DNA from: Marseilla massiliensis
GTDB lineage: Bacteria > Bacteroidota > Bacteroidia > Bacteroidales > Bacteroidaceae
DNA: 64,000 nucleotides
NCBI RefSeq assembly: GCF_016899955.1
Contig: NZ_JACJJL010000005.1
Location: forward strand, 124,001 to 188,000
Reading direction: 5' to 3'
Position 1 is the first letter of the stretch. Every line of letters begins with the position of its first letter. The translations under genes were made by a program, and so were the position numbers. A model generated the notes under the pieces. That model was not told the origin of the DNA and did no database searches. It was given only the letters and a program-made list of their open reading frames with translations. Below are positions 55,890-63,808 of this stretch, piece by piece.

Positions 55890-55988
55890 AAGCCCCTCTC
55901 CTGTCTCCCCCGTGGGGAGAAGCTGCCGCCCGCCCGGCGACGCGGCAGCCATGCACTCTCCCCACAGGGGAGAGACGGAGAGGGGCTT
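55890..55988. terminator. large hairpin with T-run between rhaA and rhaT
   Basis: Two arms of roughly 41 nt (55890-55930 and 55942-55986) are complementary along most of their length: AAGCCCCTCTCC with GGAGAGGGGCTT, GTGGGGAGA with TCTCCCCAC, and GCTGCCGC with GCGGCAGC, then TTTTT. It has the form of a terminator but lies inside an otherwise continuous rha gene run; it may lower rhaT expression or be a dispersed inverted-repeat element. Confidence 0.75.
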
Positions 55989-56007
55989 TTTCATATCTTA
56001 GCAAACA

Positions 56008-57042
56008 ATGGACATCATCATAGGACTGCTCATCATAGCCGTAGGCGCATTCTGCCAGTCGAGCTGCTACGTGCCGATAAACAAGATAAAAGACTGGAGT
56101 TGGGAGAGTTACTGGATCATACAGGGTGTGTTTGCATGGCTCGTGCTGCCTCTGCTGGGCGCCCTGCTGGCCGTTCCGGCAGGCCACAGCCTGTTTGAAC
56201 TGTTCACAGCCGAGGCCTCGTTCAATATATGGATGACCATCCTCTTCGGAGTGCTATGGGGTGTTGGCGGCCTCACCTTCGGCCTCTCGATGCGCTACCT
56301 CGGCGTGGCCCTCGGCCAGTCGATAGCCCTCGGCACTTGCGCCGGGCTGGGAACAATCATGGGCCCGGTGCTTCTCAACATGTTCTTCCCCGAACTCAAT
56401 GCCCTGAGCTCGCTCACCTTCTCGGTTATACTCGGCGTGGTGGTGACGCTGGCCGGCATCGCCATCATAGGCGTGGCAGGCTCGATGAAAGCCTCGTCGC
56501 TCTCTGAAGAGGAGAAAAAGGCCGCGGTAAAGGACTTCAACTTCCCCAAAGGGCTCGCCATTGCGCTGCTCGCCGGATTCATGAGCGGATGCTTCAACGT
56601 GGGCCTGGAGTTCGGCAAAGGCATCAACTTCGGCGACCTCACGCCCGACATCTACAAGACCCTGCCGGCAACGATGCTCGTAACGCTCGGCGGTTTCGTC
56701 ACCAACGCCATCTACTGTTTCTACCAGAACAGCAAGAACAAGACGTGGGGCGACTACAGGAAAGCCGGCGTCTGGGGCAACAACCTTCTGTTTTGCGCCC
56801 TGGCCGGGGCTTTGTGGTACAGCCAGTTCTTCGGACTGTCGCTCGGCAAGGGCTTCCTCACCGAGTCGCCCACGCTCATGACGCTCTCGTTCTGCATCCT
56901 CATGGCCCTCAACGTGGTGTTCAGCAACGTGTGGGGCATCATACTCAAGGAGTGGAAAGGATGCTCGCAGAAGACCATCGCCGTGCTCATCGTAGGCATC
57001 ATCGTGCTAATCATATCATCATTCCTGCCGCAACTGATTTAG
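56008..57042 (+). CDS. rhaT: L-rhamnose/H+ symporter
   Basis: 344-residue inner-membrane sugar permease of the RhaT family with ten predicted helices. It starts GLLIIAVGAFCQSSCYVPINKIKDWSWE (parts: AFCQSSCYVPINKIK) and contains GVGGLTFGLSMRYLGVALGQ and GFMSGCFNVGLEFGK, typical of the family. It imports L-rhamnose for RhaA and RhaB. It begins 138 bp after rhaA, past the large hairpin. Confidence 0.94.
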   Translation: MDIIIGLLIIAVGAFCQSSCYVPINKIKDWSWESYWIIQGVFAWLVLPLLGALLAVPAGHSLFELFTAEASFNIWMTILFGVLWGVGGLTFGLSMRYLGVALGQSIALGTCAGLGTIMGPVLLNMFFPELNALSSLTFSVILGVVVTLAGIAIIGVAGSMKASSLSEEEKKAAVKDFNFPKGLAIALLAGFMSGCFNVGLEFGKGINFGDLTPDIYKTLPATMLVTLGGFVTNAIYCFYQNSKNKTWGDYRKAGVWGNNLLFCALAGALWYSQFFGLSLGKGFLTESPTLMTLSFCILMALNVVFSNVWGIILKEWKGCSQKTIAVLIVGIIVLIISSFLPQLI

Positions 57043-57138
57043 GCGGCGGGCGCCGTCGCCGCATGGCGGCAACCATAGCCCGATGCCAACAAAGCCACGC
57101 AGGCCAACGGCATCGGCCCCAACAACCTATACTATTCC

Positions 57139-57185
57139 AAGCCCCTCCAGACGTTTGCAACCCAAACGCCGGGAGGGGCCTTTAC
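57139..57185 (+). terminator. terminator after rhaT
   Basis: GCCCCTCC (57141-57148) pairs with GGAGGGGC (57172-57179) with an inner GTTT/AAAC stem, followed by CTTTA. Confidence 0.65.
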
Positions 57186-57207
57186 GTACAAGCGGCAGCG
57201 CTGCCGG

Positions 57208-57669
57208 TCAGATACTGACGCCATAGTCGTGCTTCACCTCGTCCATCACGAAAACGCTTTCCAGCGAGGCCATGTGCTCGATGGTGCCGAGCACGTTGAG
57301 CACAAACTCCCGGTAGCACTCCATGTCTGTGGCATGTATCTTAAGCAGGTAGTCGAAGCTGCCCGAGATGTTGTAACACTCGGTCACCTGGGGCGTATCG
57401 CGTATGACGCGGGCAAAGTCGCGGGCAATCTCACGGTTCAGGCGGCTCATCTTGACGTGGCAGAACACCACGAAGCCACGCCCGAGCTTGTCGGCGTCGA
57501 GCACAGCGATGTATTTGCGGATATACCCTTTGGCCTCGAGTCGCTTCTGGCGCTCAAACACCGGGGTGGGCGAAAGGTTTACGCGGGCTGCCAGCTCCTT
57601 GGTGGTCAGGCGGGCGTTCTGCTGCAATGTGCGCAGAATCTGCAAGTCGGTCTTGTCTAATGTGTCCAT
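57208..57669 (-). CDS. Lrp/AsnC family transcriptional regulator
   Basis: 153-residue leucine-responsive type regulator. The N-terminal helix-turn-helix (LDKTDLQILRTLQQNARLT, TKELAARVNLSPTPVFERQ) is followed by the AsnC ligand-binding beta-alpha-beta domain (VTECYNISGSFDYLLKIHA). The start MDTLDKTD at 57669 is typical; the longer frame to 57744 overlaps its promoter. It diverges from metY, a common arrangement for a regulator of a sulfur amino-acid gene; that control is inferred only from position. Confidence 0.92.
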   Translation of the reverse strand: MDTLDKTDLQILRTLQQNARLTTKELAARVNLSPTPVFERQKRLEAKGYIRKYIAVLDADKLGRGFVVFCHVKMSRLNREIARDFARVIRDTPQVTECYNISGSFDYLLKIHATDMECYREFVLNVLGTIEHMASLESVFVMDEVKHDYGVSI

Positions 57670-57741
57670 GATCAAAGAATAAAATTCTGCCAATGGCATC
57701 AGCCCCATGTGCTTGCTGCGCAAATGTTCTGTTTGAAAGGG

Positions 57742-57774
57742 CAAATATAGTGATATTTTCCGTATTTCAGCAAG
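57742..57774 (-). promoter_or_regulatory. promoter of the Lrp-family gene
   Basis: Minus strand CTTG (57774-57771) and TATATTTG (57749-57742), 21 bp between; leader of about 68 nt. It sits next to the divergent metY promoter. Confidence 0.62.
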
Positions 57775-57777
57775 CTC

Positions 57778-57808
57778 TTTGCTGATTTATTCCAAATAAC
57801 TAACTTTG
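57778..57808 (+). promoter_or_regulatory. metY promoter
   Basis: TTTG at 57778-57781 and TAACTTTG at 57801-57808, 19 bp between, 29 bp before the ATG. Confidence 0.78.
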
Positions 57809-57837
57809 CACAGACAAAACCATCAAAGCAGAACAGA

Positions 57838-59127
57838 ATGAAACATACAGACTTGCACTTCGAGACGCTCCAGCTGCACGCTGGGCAGGAACAGGCCGAC
57901 GCCACCACCGGTTCGCGCGCTGTGCCAATCTACCAGACAGCCTCATACGTGTTCGACGACTGCCGCCATGCGGCCGACCGCTTCGCCCTTCGCGCCCCGG
58001 GCAACATCTACGGGCGCCTTACCAACGACACACAGCGGGTGCTTGAAGAGCGCATGGCGGCACTCGAAGGCGGCGTGGCGGCACTTGCGGTGGCCTCGGG
58101 AGCCGCGGCGGTGACCTATTCGCTGCAGAACATACTGTTGCCGGGCGACCACCTGGTGATTGCCCGCAACCTTTACGGGGGCACGTTCAACCTCATTGCC
58201 CACACGCTGGCGGCTATGGGCATTGGCCACACGGCCGTAGACGTCAACGACACGGCCGCCCTCTGCGCTGCCATCAGGCCTGAGACGAAGGCTGTATTTG
58301 CCGAAACGCTGGGCAACCCAAACTCGGAAGTGACCGACATTGAGGGCGTTGCCGCCGTTGCCCACAGCCATGGCGTGCCGCTGATTGTAGACAACACCTT
58401 TGCAACGCCATACTTGCTAAGGCCCCTGGAGCACGGGGCCGACATCGTGGTGCACTCGGCCACCAAGTTCATAGGCGGCCACGGCACCACGCTCGGCGGG
58501 ATAATAGTAGACGGCGGCAGCTTCGACTGGGCCGCCAACGCCAGCCGTTACCCCTCGCTGGCGCTGCCCGAACCGAGCTACCACGGCGCGGTGTTTGCCG
58601 ACGTGGCCGGCAAGGCGGCCTTTGCAACGCGCATACGGGCTGTCTTGCTGCGCGACACGGGGGCCTGCCTGTCGCCTTTCAACGCCTTCCTGCTGCTGCA
58701 AGGGCTCGAGACTCTGTCGCTCCGGGTGGAGCGCCACGTGGCCAACGCCATCAGGGTGGCTGAGTTTCTGAGCCGGCACCCGAAGGTTGGGCGCGTCAAC
58801 CACCCCTCGCTGGCGTCGCACCCCGGCCATCAGCTTTACAAGCGGTACTTCCCCAACGGCGGCGGAAGCATATTCACGTTTGAGATAAAGGGCGGGCGCG
58901 AAGAGGCATGGCGGTTCATCGACTCGCTGAAAATATTCTCGCTGCTGGCCAACGTGGCCGACATGAAGAGCCTGGCCATCCACCCCGCCACGACAACCCA
59001 CTCGCAGCTGACGGACGAAGAGCTGGCCGAGCAACACATAACGCAGACCACAGTGAGGCTGTCGGTGGGCACTGAGCACATAGACGACATCATAGGCGAC
59101 CTCAGCCAGGCCCTCGACAGGGTGTGA
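57838..59127 (+). CDS. metY: O-acetylhomoserine aminocarboxypropyltransferase / sulfhydrylase
   Basis: 429-residue PLP enzyme of the Cys/Met metabolism family that makes homocysteine from O-acetylhomoserine and sulfide. Opening FETLQLHAGQEQADATTGSRAVPIYQTASY (parts: LHAGQEQAD, AVPIYQTASYVF), YGRLTNDT, PLP lysine in HSATKFIGGHGTTLGG, and the C-terminal IHPATTTHSQL are typical of MetY rather than cystathionine synthases. Divergent from the Lrp-family gene. Confidence 0.92.
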   Translation: MKHTDLHFETLQLHAGQEQADATTGSRAVPIYQTASYVFDDCRHAADRFALRAPGNIYGRLTNDTQRVLEERMAALEGGVAALAVASGAAAVTYSLQNILLPGDHLVIARNLYGGTFNLIAHTLAAMGIGHTAVDVNDTAALCAAIRPETKAVFAETLGNPNSEVTDIEGVAAVAHSHGVPLIVDNTFATPYLLRPLEHGADIVVHSATKFIGGHGTTLGGIIVDGGSFDWAANASRYPSLALPEPSYHGAVFADVAGKAAFATRIRAVLLRDTGACLSPFNAFLLLQGLETLSLRVERHVANAIRVAEFLSRHPKVGRVNHPSLASHPGHQLYKRYFPNGGGSIFTFEIKGGREEAWRFIDSLKIFSLLANVADMKSLAIHPATTTHSQLTDEELAEQHITQTTVRLSVGTEHIDDIIGDLSQALDRV

Positions 59128-59169
59128 CACTACCCACGCGCGCCGGCGGCAATCACCCCGACGGGCATT

Positions 59170-59212
59170 GCAAAAACAAAAAGAGCCCCGTAACTTCACA
59201 GTCACGGGACTC
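59170..59212 (-). terminator. intrinsic terminator of rhaD
   Basis: On the minus strand AGAGTCCCGT pairs with ACGGGGCTCT (one mismatch) and is followed by TTTTTGTTTTTG, 58 bp after the rhaD stop. Confidence 0.8.
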
Positions 59213-59269
59213 TGTTAGCTATAAAAAGTAAGTAATAACGAATTTAATATGTAGTCAGTAGTTGTTTGC

Positions 59270-60079
59270 TTATTTAGGCAGGTTGAACGCCCTTGTCATC
59301 TCGGCCATCTGCTCGTCGGTCATGCCGTCGGGCTCGAAGCCCATGCACTTAGCGTCGATGTAAATCTTGGCGCTCTTTGAGAGCACGTCAATCTGGTCGA
59401 AAGCGTCCATCACGTCGAGGCCCTTGGCAAACACGCCGTGCTTCTCCCACAGCACCACGTCGTAGTCTTCGAGCTCCTTCAGCGTGGCGTCGGCCAGGTC
59501 GTTGGAGCCGGGCAGCTGGTAGGGCACCACGCCCAGGCCCAGCGGGCAGAAAGCCTTGGTCTCGGGAATCATGCTCCACAGTATGCGCGTAAGCACGTCC
59601 TTGCCCAGGAATTTCTTGTTGTGGCTCATGGCAACGAGCTCTATCGGGTGTGTGTGGACAGTGGCTTTGTATGCTGAACCCGACTCTATCAGGTGGTTAT
59701 GAACCGTAAGGTGGGAGGGCAGTTCGCTGGTTGGCATCACGGCATTGTCGGCTATGATGACATAGCTTGCGCAGTCGTCGAGAATGCGTATCACGCTTCC
59801 GTTGTCCATAGGCCAGCGCGCGAGGTCGCGCATGCGCTTGCCTGTGCCCTTGCAATAGAAGTAGCATCCCTTGAGCGCAGGCAGCGTAACGCCAATCTGC
59901 TTCACTTCGCTTATAGCCGGCATGCGGCGTATCTCGTCGTCAACAAGTTCGGTAATGTTTACAGTGATATTGCCTCCGTTACGCTCAGCCCAACCGTTTT
60001 GCCAGAGATAACCGGCAACCTCAGCTATCTTGTCAATCTCCTTCTTCAAAGCAGACCGACCGTCCAATATACTATTCAT
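59270..60079 (-). CDS. rhaD: rhamnulose-1-phosphate aldolase
   Basis: 269-residue class II aldolase that splits L-rhamnulose-1-phosphate to DHAP and L-lactaldehyde. Features: WAERNGGNITVNITE near the N-terminus, the zinc-binding HTHPIELVAMSH region, and WEKHGVFAKGLDVMDAFDQID with the third His. The ATG at 60079 (MNSILDGR) was chosen over 60112, which lies next to the -7 element. On the opposite strand to rhaBAT and 2.2 kb from rhaT, so it is transcribed separately but completes the pathway. Confidence 0.94.
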   Translation of the reverse strand: MNSILDGRSALKKEIDKIAEVAGYLWQNGWAERNGGNITVNITELVDDEIRRMPAISEVKQIGVTLPALKGCYFYCKGTGKRMRDLARWPMDNGSVIRILDDCASYVIIADNAVMPTSELPSHLTVHNHLIESGSAYKATVHTHPIELVAMSHNKKFLGKDVLTRILWSMIPETKAFCPLGLGVVPYQLPGSNDLADATLKELEDYDVVLWEKHGVFAKGLDVMDAFDQIDVLSKSAKIYIDAKCMGFEPDGMTDEQMAEMTRAFNLPK

Positions 60080-60109
60080 GTTTAAATCTGTATTAAATAT
60101 TAACTGTTG

Positions 60110-60117
60110 CAAAAATA
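60110..60117 (-). promoter_or_regulatory. -7 element for rhaD
   Basis: Minus strand TATTTTTG, 30 bp before the ATG; no consensus -33, as for rhaB. Confidence 0.5.
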
Positions 60118-60908
60118 CGACTTATTGGTTTACTTAAACATAGTTATTTGATTTTTAGGCTGAAAGTATTGATTTTACGGTTGATTCAAATCAACCAGGC
60201 GGTTTGCCGCCCGCCCTGCCGGCCCATGCCTGCTACGGTTGCGGCAGGCATGCCGTGGGCCGCACGCGGCCGCAACAGCAACCGTGGCTCCAACAGCCGC
60301 GCTACATTGGCTCGCAGCCTCCGCCCGGACGGGCGCGCCCCCGGGGCCTGTTGCGGGCCGGCAAGCCGACTTCGCAACCGCCAGACGCCCAACGGCTTAC
60401 AGCCGCCGAGGCGGTCAGTGGACGCCATCTGTGCCTGCAACAAATGCGCCGCCGCGCCTGACCCGCAGCAAAACGGCCCGTATTGGCTTGCGATACGGGC
60501 CGTTTTGCGAGGCCGGACGGGCCGTTTGGCAAGCCAATACGGCAGGTTTTGGAAAATGCCGGCGGCCACCCCCGGGCTATGCCGGCAAGCCATGGCCGCG
60601 CAGACAAGCACGGCTGACTGGCAGAGGGCGCTGTCGGCGGAGCCGAAGCCACAGTGACAGGCTGCCATAATCACCGGCCCCGACGGGCAGCCACACCACC
60701 CCACGCCCGGCCGGAGCGCGGCCCGGCGGCAATCAACGCCGCCGCCCGGCAACCAAAAACCCTGCACCGGCGGTTCGCCAACCACGGTGCAGGGAGCTGG
60801 TTATGAAAATAAATGAAAAGAGTTCCACGGCATCGATCATTCAAGGAAAAGAAAGGCATCGGCCTGTTTCGCGGTAAATGGGCCGCCATACGCCTGCCAC
60901 ACGCGCCC
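60118..60908. other. intergenic region upstream of rhaD
   Basis: About 790 bp, very GC-rich between 60200 and 60460. No gene seen. Contains repeat array copy 7 (60471-60558). Confidence 0.5.
60471..60558. repeat. four-unit 22-bp palindromic repeat array, copy 7 (best preserved)
   Basis: Cores ACGGCCCGT at 60473, ACGGGCCGT at 60495 and 60517, ACGGCAGGT at 60539, exactly 22 bp apart. Flanks AAA before and TTTTG after the core extend the palindrome to about 20 bp per unit. Confidence 0.88.
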
Positions 60909-62699
60909 CTACCGGCAGCCTCCGCCAAGAGCCTTGTACAGCGTCACCACGCTCTCCATGCGCGAGTAGCGGTCGGCCAGGGCGTCGAGCTGGGCCTGGA
61001 GCAGCGACTGCCGCGCCACGACCACCTGCAGGTAGTTGGCCGAACCGTGCCTCATGGTGGCCTCGGTGTCGCTCACGGCCTGGCGCAAGGCGCCAATCTG
61101 CCGCTCCTGCAGCTCAACCTTGCGGTTCAGCGTCTGCCAGGCCGCCATGGCATTGTTCACCTCGGTGCCCGCGTCGAGCAGGCTCTGGCGAAACGCAACG
61201 ACAGCTTCCTCCTGCTGGGCCTTGGCCACCTGCAGGCCGGCCTTGAGCCGGCCCTGGCTGAACAGCGGCTGAACCAGCGAGCCAACAGCCTGCAGCAGCC
61301 ACGCTCCGGGGTTGGCAATGGCCGCCCCGCCGCTGTTGGTCCAGCCCGCACTGCCGCTGAGCGTCACAGTGGGATAGAAGTCGGCGCGCGCCTTGTTGGT
61401 AGAATAGAAAGCCTGTTTCAGCCGGGCCTCGGCCTGCCTCACGTCGGGCCTGGCGGCCAGCGTGGCAATGTCGACACCTCCGGCCAGCGCATCGGGCAGG
61501 CGCTGCGAGTCGATGTCGCTCCGGGCTATGGGCCCCGGGGCTCGCCCGACCAGAGCCGACAGCGAGTTTTCAAGCTCGAAGGCCTGCTGCAACAGCGACT
61601 CGAGCTTGGCCTCGGCAGCCAGCTTGCTGGCCTCGGCCACTATCACGTCGCCGGCCTTCAGCCCGGCCGTGACCACATAGTCCTTGCCGTCGTTGAGTGG
61701 CTCGACGGCCACCTCGGTCGACTTGGCCTTGCCGTCGACAACGCGGTATACAAACTTCTTGTCCTGTATCTCGTAGGTTGCCTCCTGCGGTATGACTATA
61801 GCGCTGTCACGCTCGAACGGCACCACCAGCGTGCCGCTGCCGCCGTTGCGCAGCAGGGTCGACGGATTCCGGAACGTGGCACGCAGCGTCACCGACCCCT
61901 TCTCAGAGTCCACGTTGCCGCTGATGGCATCGACGGTGCCCTGCCCTTCATATTCCGTGCCGTCGCTCATGCGCAGACCGACCTTGGGCAGCGTGGACAT
62001 GGCCCGCTCGAGCGAGCCGTGGTCGGCTATGAGGCGCTGCATCTCGGCCTCTGTCACAGAGAAGTAGGCATACCCGCGGCTGTTGTCCGACACCACCGTG
62101 AGCGGCTCTTCTACCGACAAACTGACAAGCGCCCCGACACGATAAGGCATCATCCCGGCAACACCGTCGACAGGACTCTTCACCTCTGTGTACGACAAGT
62201 CGTTGCGGGCCGATGCAAGCGCGGCCTTGGCTTCGTCGCGGGCAGCCTCGGCCGAGGCAAGGTCGTTGCGGGCCTGGGCCACGTCGAAGTCGCTCACCAC
62301 GCCCTCGGCGTGCAGCTGCTCCTTGCTCTTGAGCGTCAGGCGGGCATTGGCCTCGGCTGCGACGGCACTGGCCACGGCAGCCTCGGCGGTCTGAAGGGCG
62401 GCTCGATATGGCGCCTGGTCGATGACAAACATCACCTCGCCACGCCTGACGCGCTCGCCCTCGCCCACCCGTATCTCGGTTATCGTACCGCTAACCTGCG
62501 GGCGCACCTCAACGCTCTGCACGCCCTTGAGCGTGGCACTGTACTCTTTTTCCATCACACAACGCCCGGGGCTTACCACAAGGGTCTTGTAACCGCCCGA
62601 AGATGTCTCATGTTTTTTCTCCTTGCACGACTGCACCAGCAACAGGAAACAGGCGCAAACGCATGCCGGCAATGGCAGTCTAGGTAGTTTCTTAAACAT
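60909..62699 (-). CDS. chimeric efflux protein: RND membrane-fusion protein fused to C-terminal half of an outer-membrane factor
   Basis: 596 residues. Residues 1-350 are a normal AcrA/MexA-type periplasmic adaptor: lipobox VQSC (Cys 25), lipoyl-like VEVRPQVSGTITEIRVGEGERVRRG, hairpin with LTLKSKEQLHAEGVVSDFDV, beta-barrel and a final VVTAGLKAGDVIVAEA. From about residue 360 the sequence becomes the second half of a TolC/OprM-type lipoprotein: LLQQAFELENSLSALVGR, LAARPDVRQAEARLKQAFY, FYPTVTLSGSAGWTNSGG, VGSLVQPLFSQGRLKAG and the final RMESVVTLYKALGGG. The pump gene and the first half of the outer-membrane factor are missing at the junction (near 61620). Either an in-frame deletion or an assembly misjoin; not expected to work as a tripartite pump. 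Confidence 0.85.
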   Translation of the reverse strand: MFKKLPRLPLPACVCACFLLLVQSCKEKKHETSSGGYKTLVVSPGRCVMEKEYSATLKGVQSVEVRPQVSGTITEIRVGEGERVRRGEVMFVIDQAPYRAALQTAEAAVASAVAAEANARLTLKSKEQLHAEGVVSDFDVAQARNDLASAEAARDEAKAALASARNDLSYTEVKSPVDGVAGMMPYRVGALVSLSVEEPLTVVSDNSRGYAYFSVTEAEMQRLIADHGSLERAMSTLPKVGLRMSDGTEYEGQGTVDAISGNVDSEKGSVTLRATFRNPSTLLRNGGSGTLVVPFERDSAIVIPQEATYEIQDKKFVYRVVDGKAKSTEVAVEPLNDGKDYVVTAGLKAGDVIVAEASKLAAEAKLESLLQQAFELENSLSALVGRAPGPIARSDIDSQRLPDALAGGVDIATLAARPDVRQAEARLKQAFYSTNKARADFYPTVTLSGSAGWTNSGGAAIANPGAWLLQAVGSLVQPLFSQGRLKAGLQVAKAQQEEAVVAFRQSLLDAGTEVNNAMAAWQTLNRKVELQERQIGALRQAVSDTEATMRHGSANYLQVVVARQSLLQAQLDALADRYSRMESVVTLYKALGGGCR

Positions 62700-62731
62700 A
62701 ATCAGAAAAGCTATAAAACATTAATCGGAGG

Positions 62732-62739
62732 CAAAGATA
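62732..62739 (-). promoter_or_regulatory. -7 element for the efflux chimera gene
   Basis: Minus strand TATCTTTG, 32 bp before the start; weak -33. Confidence 0.55.
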
Positions 62740-62832
62740 TGGAAAGTGAAGCTCTTCGTCTATATCCAAAATGAAACAAAAATTGCCGTTTTATAATCAA
62801 AAGATTAGTTCTTTGTATTTAACTGGACAATG

Positions 62833-62863
62833 TTTGACAATTCTGAAACATTGCATACCTTTG
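62833..62863 (+). promoter_or_regulatory. promoter of the frameshifted AraC gene
   Basis: TTTG at 62833-62836 and TACCTTTG at 62856-62863, 19 bp between; leader about 65 nt. Confidence 0.72.
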
Positions 62864-62933
62864 CCAAGGAAACAACCGCACCGGGCCCGACGCGGCCAAA
62901 ACCGCATCGCCGGAGCGCACAAAAACAACCCAT

Positions 62934-63808
62934 ATGACGCTCAACGAATTTGCAAAGACATTCAAAGCCGAATGCCACACCGACCTCGGGGCACTGATGT
63001 GGCACCCCACCATGGAGTCGATAAGGGCGGCCGGGCAACGCAAAGTGGACATACACTTCGTGATGTTGATGACGCGCAGCATGGTGACCATGCGCATTGG
63101 CGACCGCAACCACGTGGTGACGCCTCACTGCTACGTAGACACTGTGGGGTGCCTCGACAGCGTTGAGATGGTTGACGCCAGTGCCGACGCCGACGGATAT
63201 GTGCTCCTCACCACCGAAAGGTTTGTCAAGTACGTGTTCCGAAACAGGTCCCCGTTCGAGCCGGAATACCTCGAATACCAACGCAGCAACCACGTTACAC
63301 TGATTGAAGCCCGTGCGGCCATGATGTTGGCCGACGCCTTCGGCAGCCTTGAGCGCACCATTTACGACTGTGACAACATACACCGCGACGCGCTGATAAC
63401 ATGCAGGTCGGCAGCACTGTTCATGGAAATATCCAACCACTTTGCCCGCCTGGTGTGCCCGGGGCTGTGGCAGGCATGCGTGTCGAGCCGCAAGCTGCAC
63501 ATCTTCAAGTCGCTCATGGAACTGCTGAAGAGCAGCGCCCGCTGCCACCACAGCGTGGAGTTCTATGCCTCAAAGCTTTGCATCACGCCCCAATACCTCG
63601 CCGCGTGGTGTTCGAACTGACCGGCAAGCCGGCCTCGGCCACCGTAAGCTCAGCCGTGGTTGCCGAAATCAAGTACCTGTTGGCAGACTCGTCGCTGTCC
63701 ATGAAAGACATAGTGGCGGCAATGTCGTTCTCCGACCAGGCTGTGTTCACAAAGTTCTTCAAGCGCCACACCGGCCAGACGCCAAAGCAATACCGCAACG
63801 GGGCATAG
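62934..63808 (+). pseudogene. AraC-family regulator broken by a frameshift
   Basis: The first frame (62934-63620, 228 residues) gives an AraC-type N-terminal domain and the first half of the DNA-binding domain, then runs to a stop soon after VEFYASKLCITPQYLA. The rest of the domain (RVVFELTGKPAS, then YLLADSSLSMKDIVAAMSFSDQ and FFKRHTGQTPKQYRNG) continues at once in another frame to 63808. A single missing base around 63598-63604 explains it: one base more would read ...QYL-x-RVVFELTG. Together about 290 residues, the normal size. Such regulators often control adjacent efflux genes. Either a real mutation or a sequencing error. Confidence 0.82.

Noticed and set aside
60813-62687. 624-residue open frame on the plus strand
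   Set aside because: Exact antisense of the efflux chimera gene; its composition is that of reversed GC-rich codons and it has no recognisable domain.
63590-63620. programmed frameshift in the AraC gene
   Set aside because: No slippery heptamer or following stem seen at the site (CCTCGCCGCGTGG); a simple one-base loss is the easier explanation.
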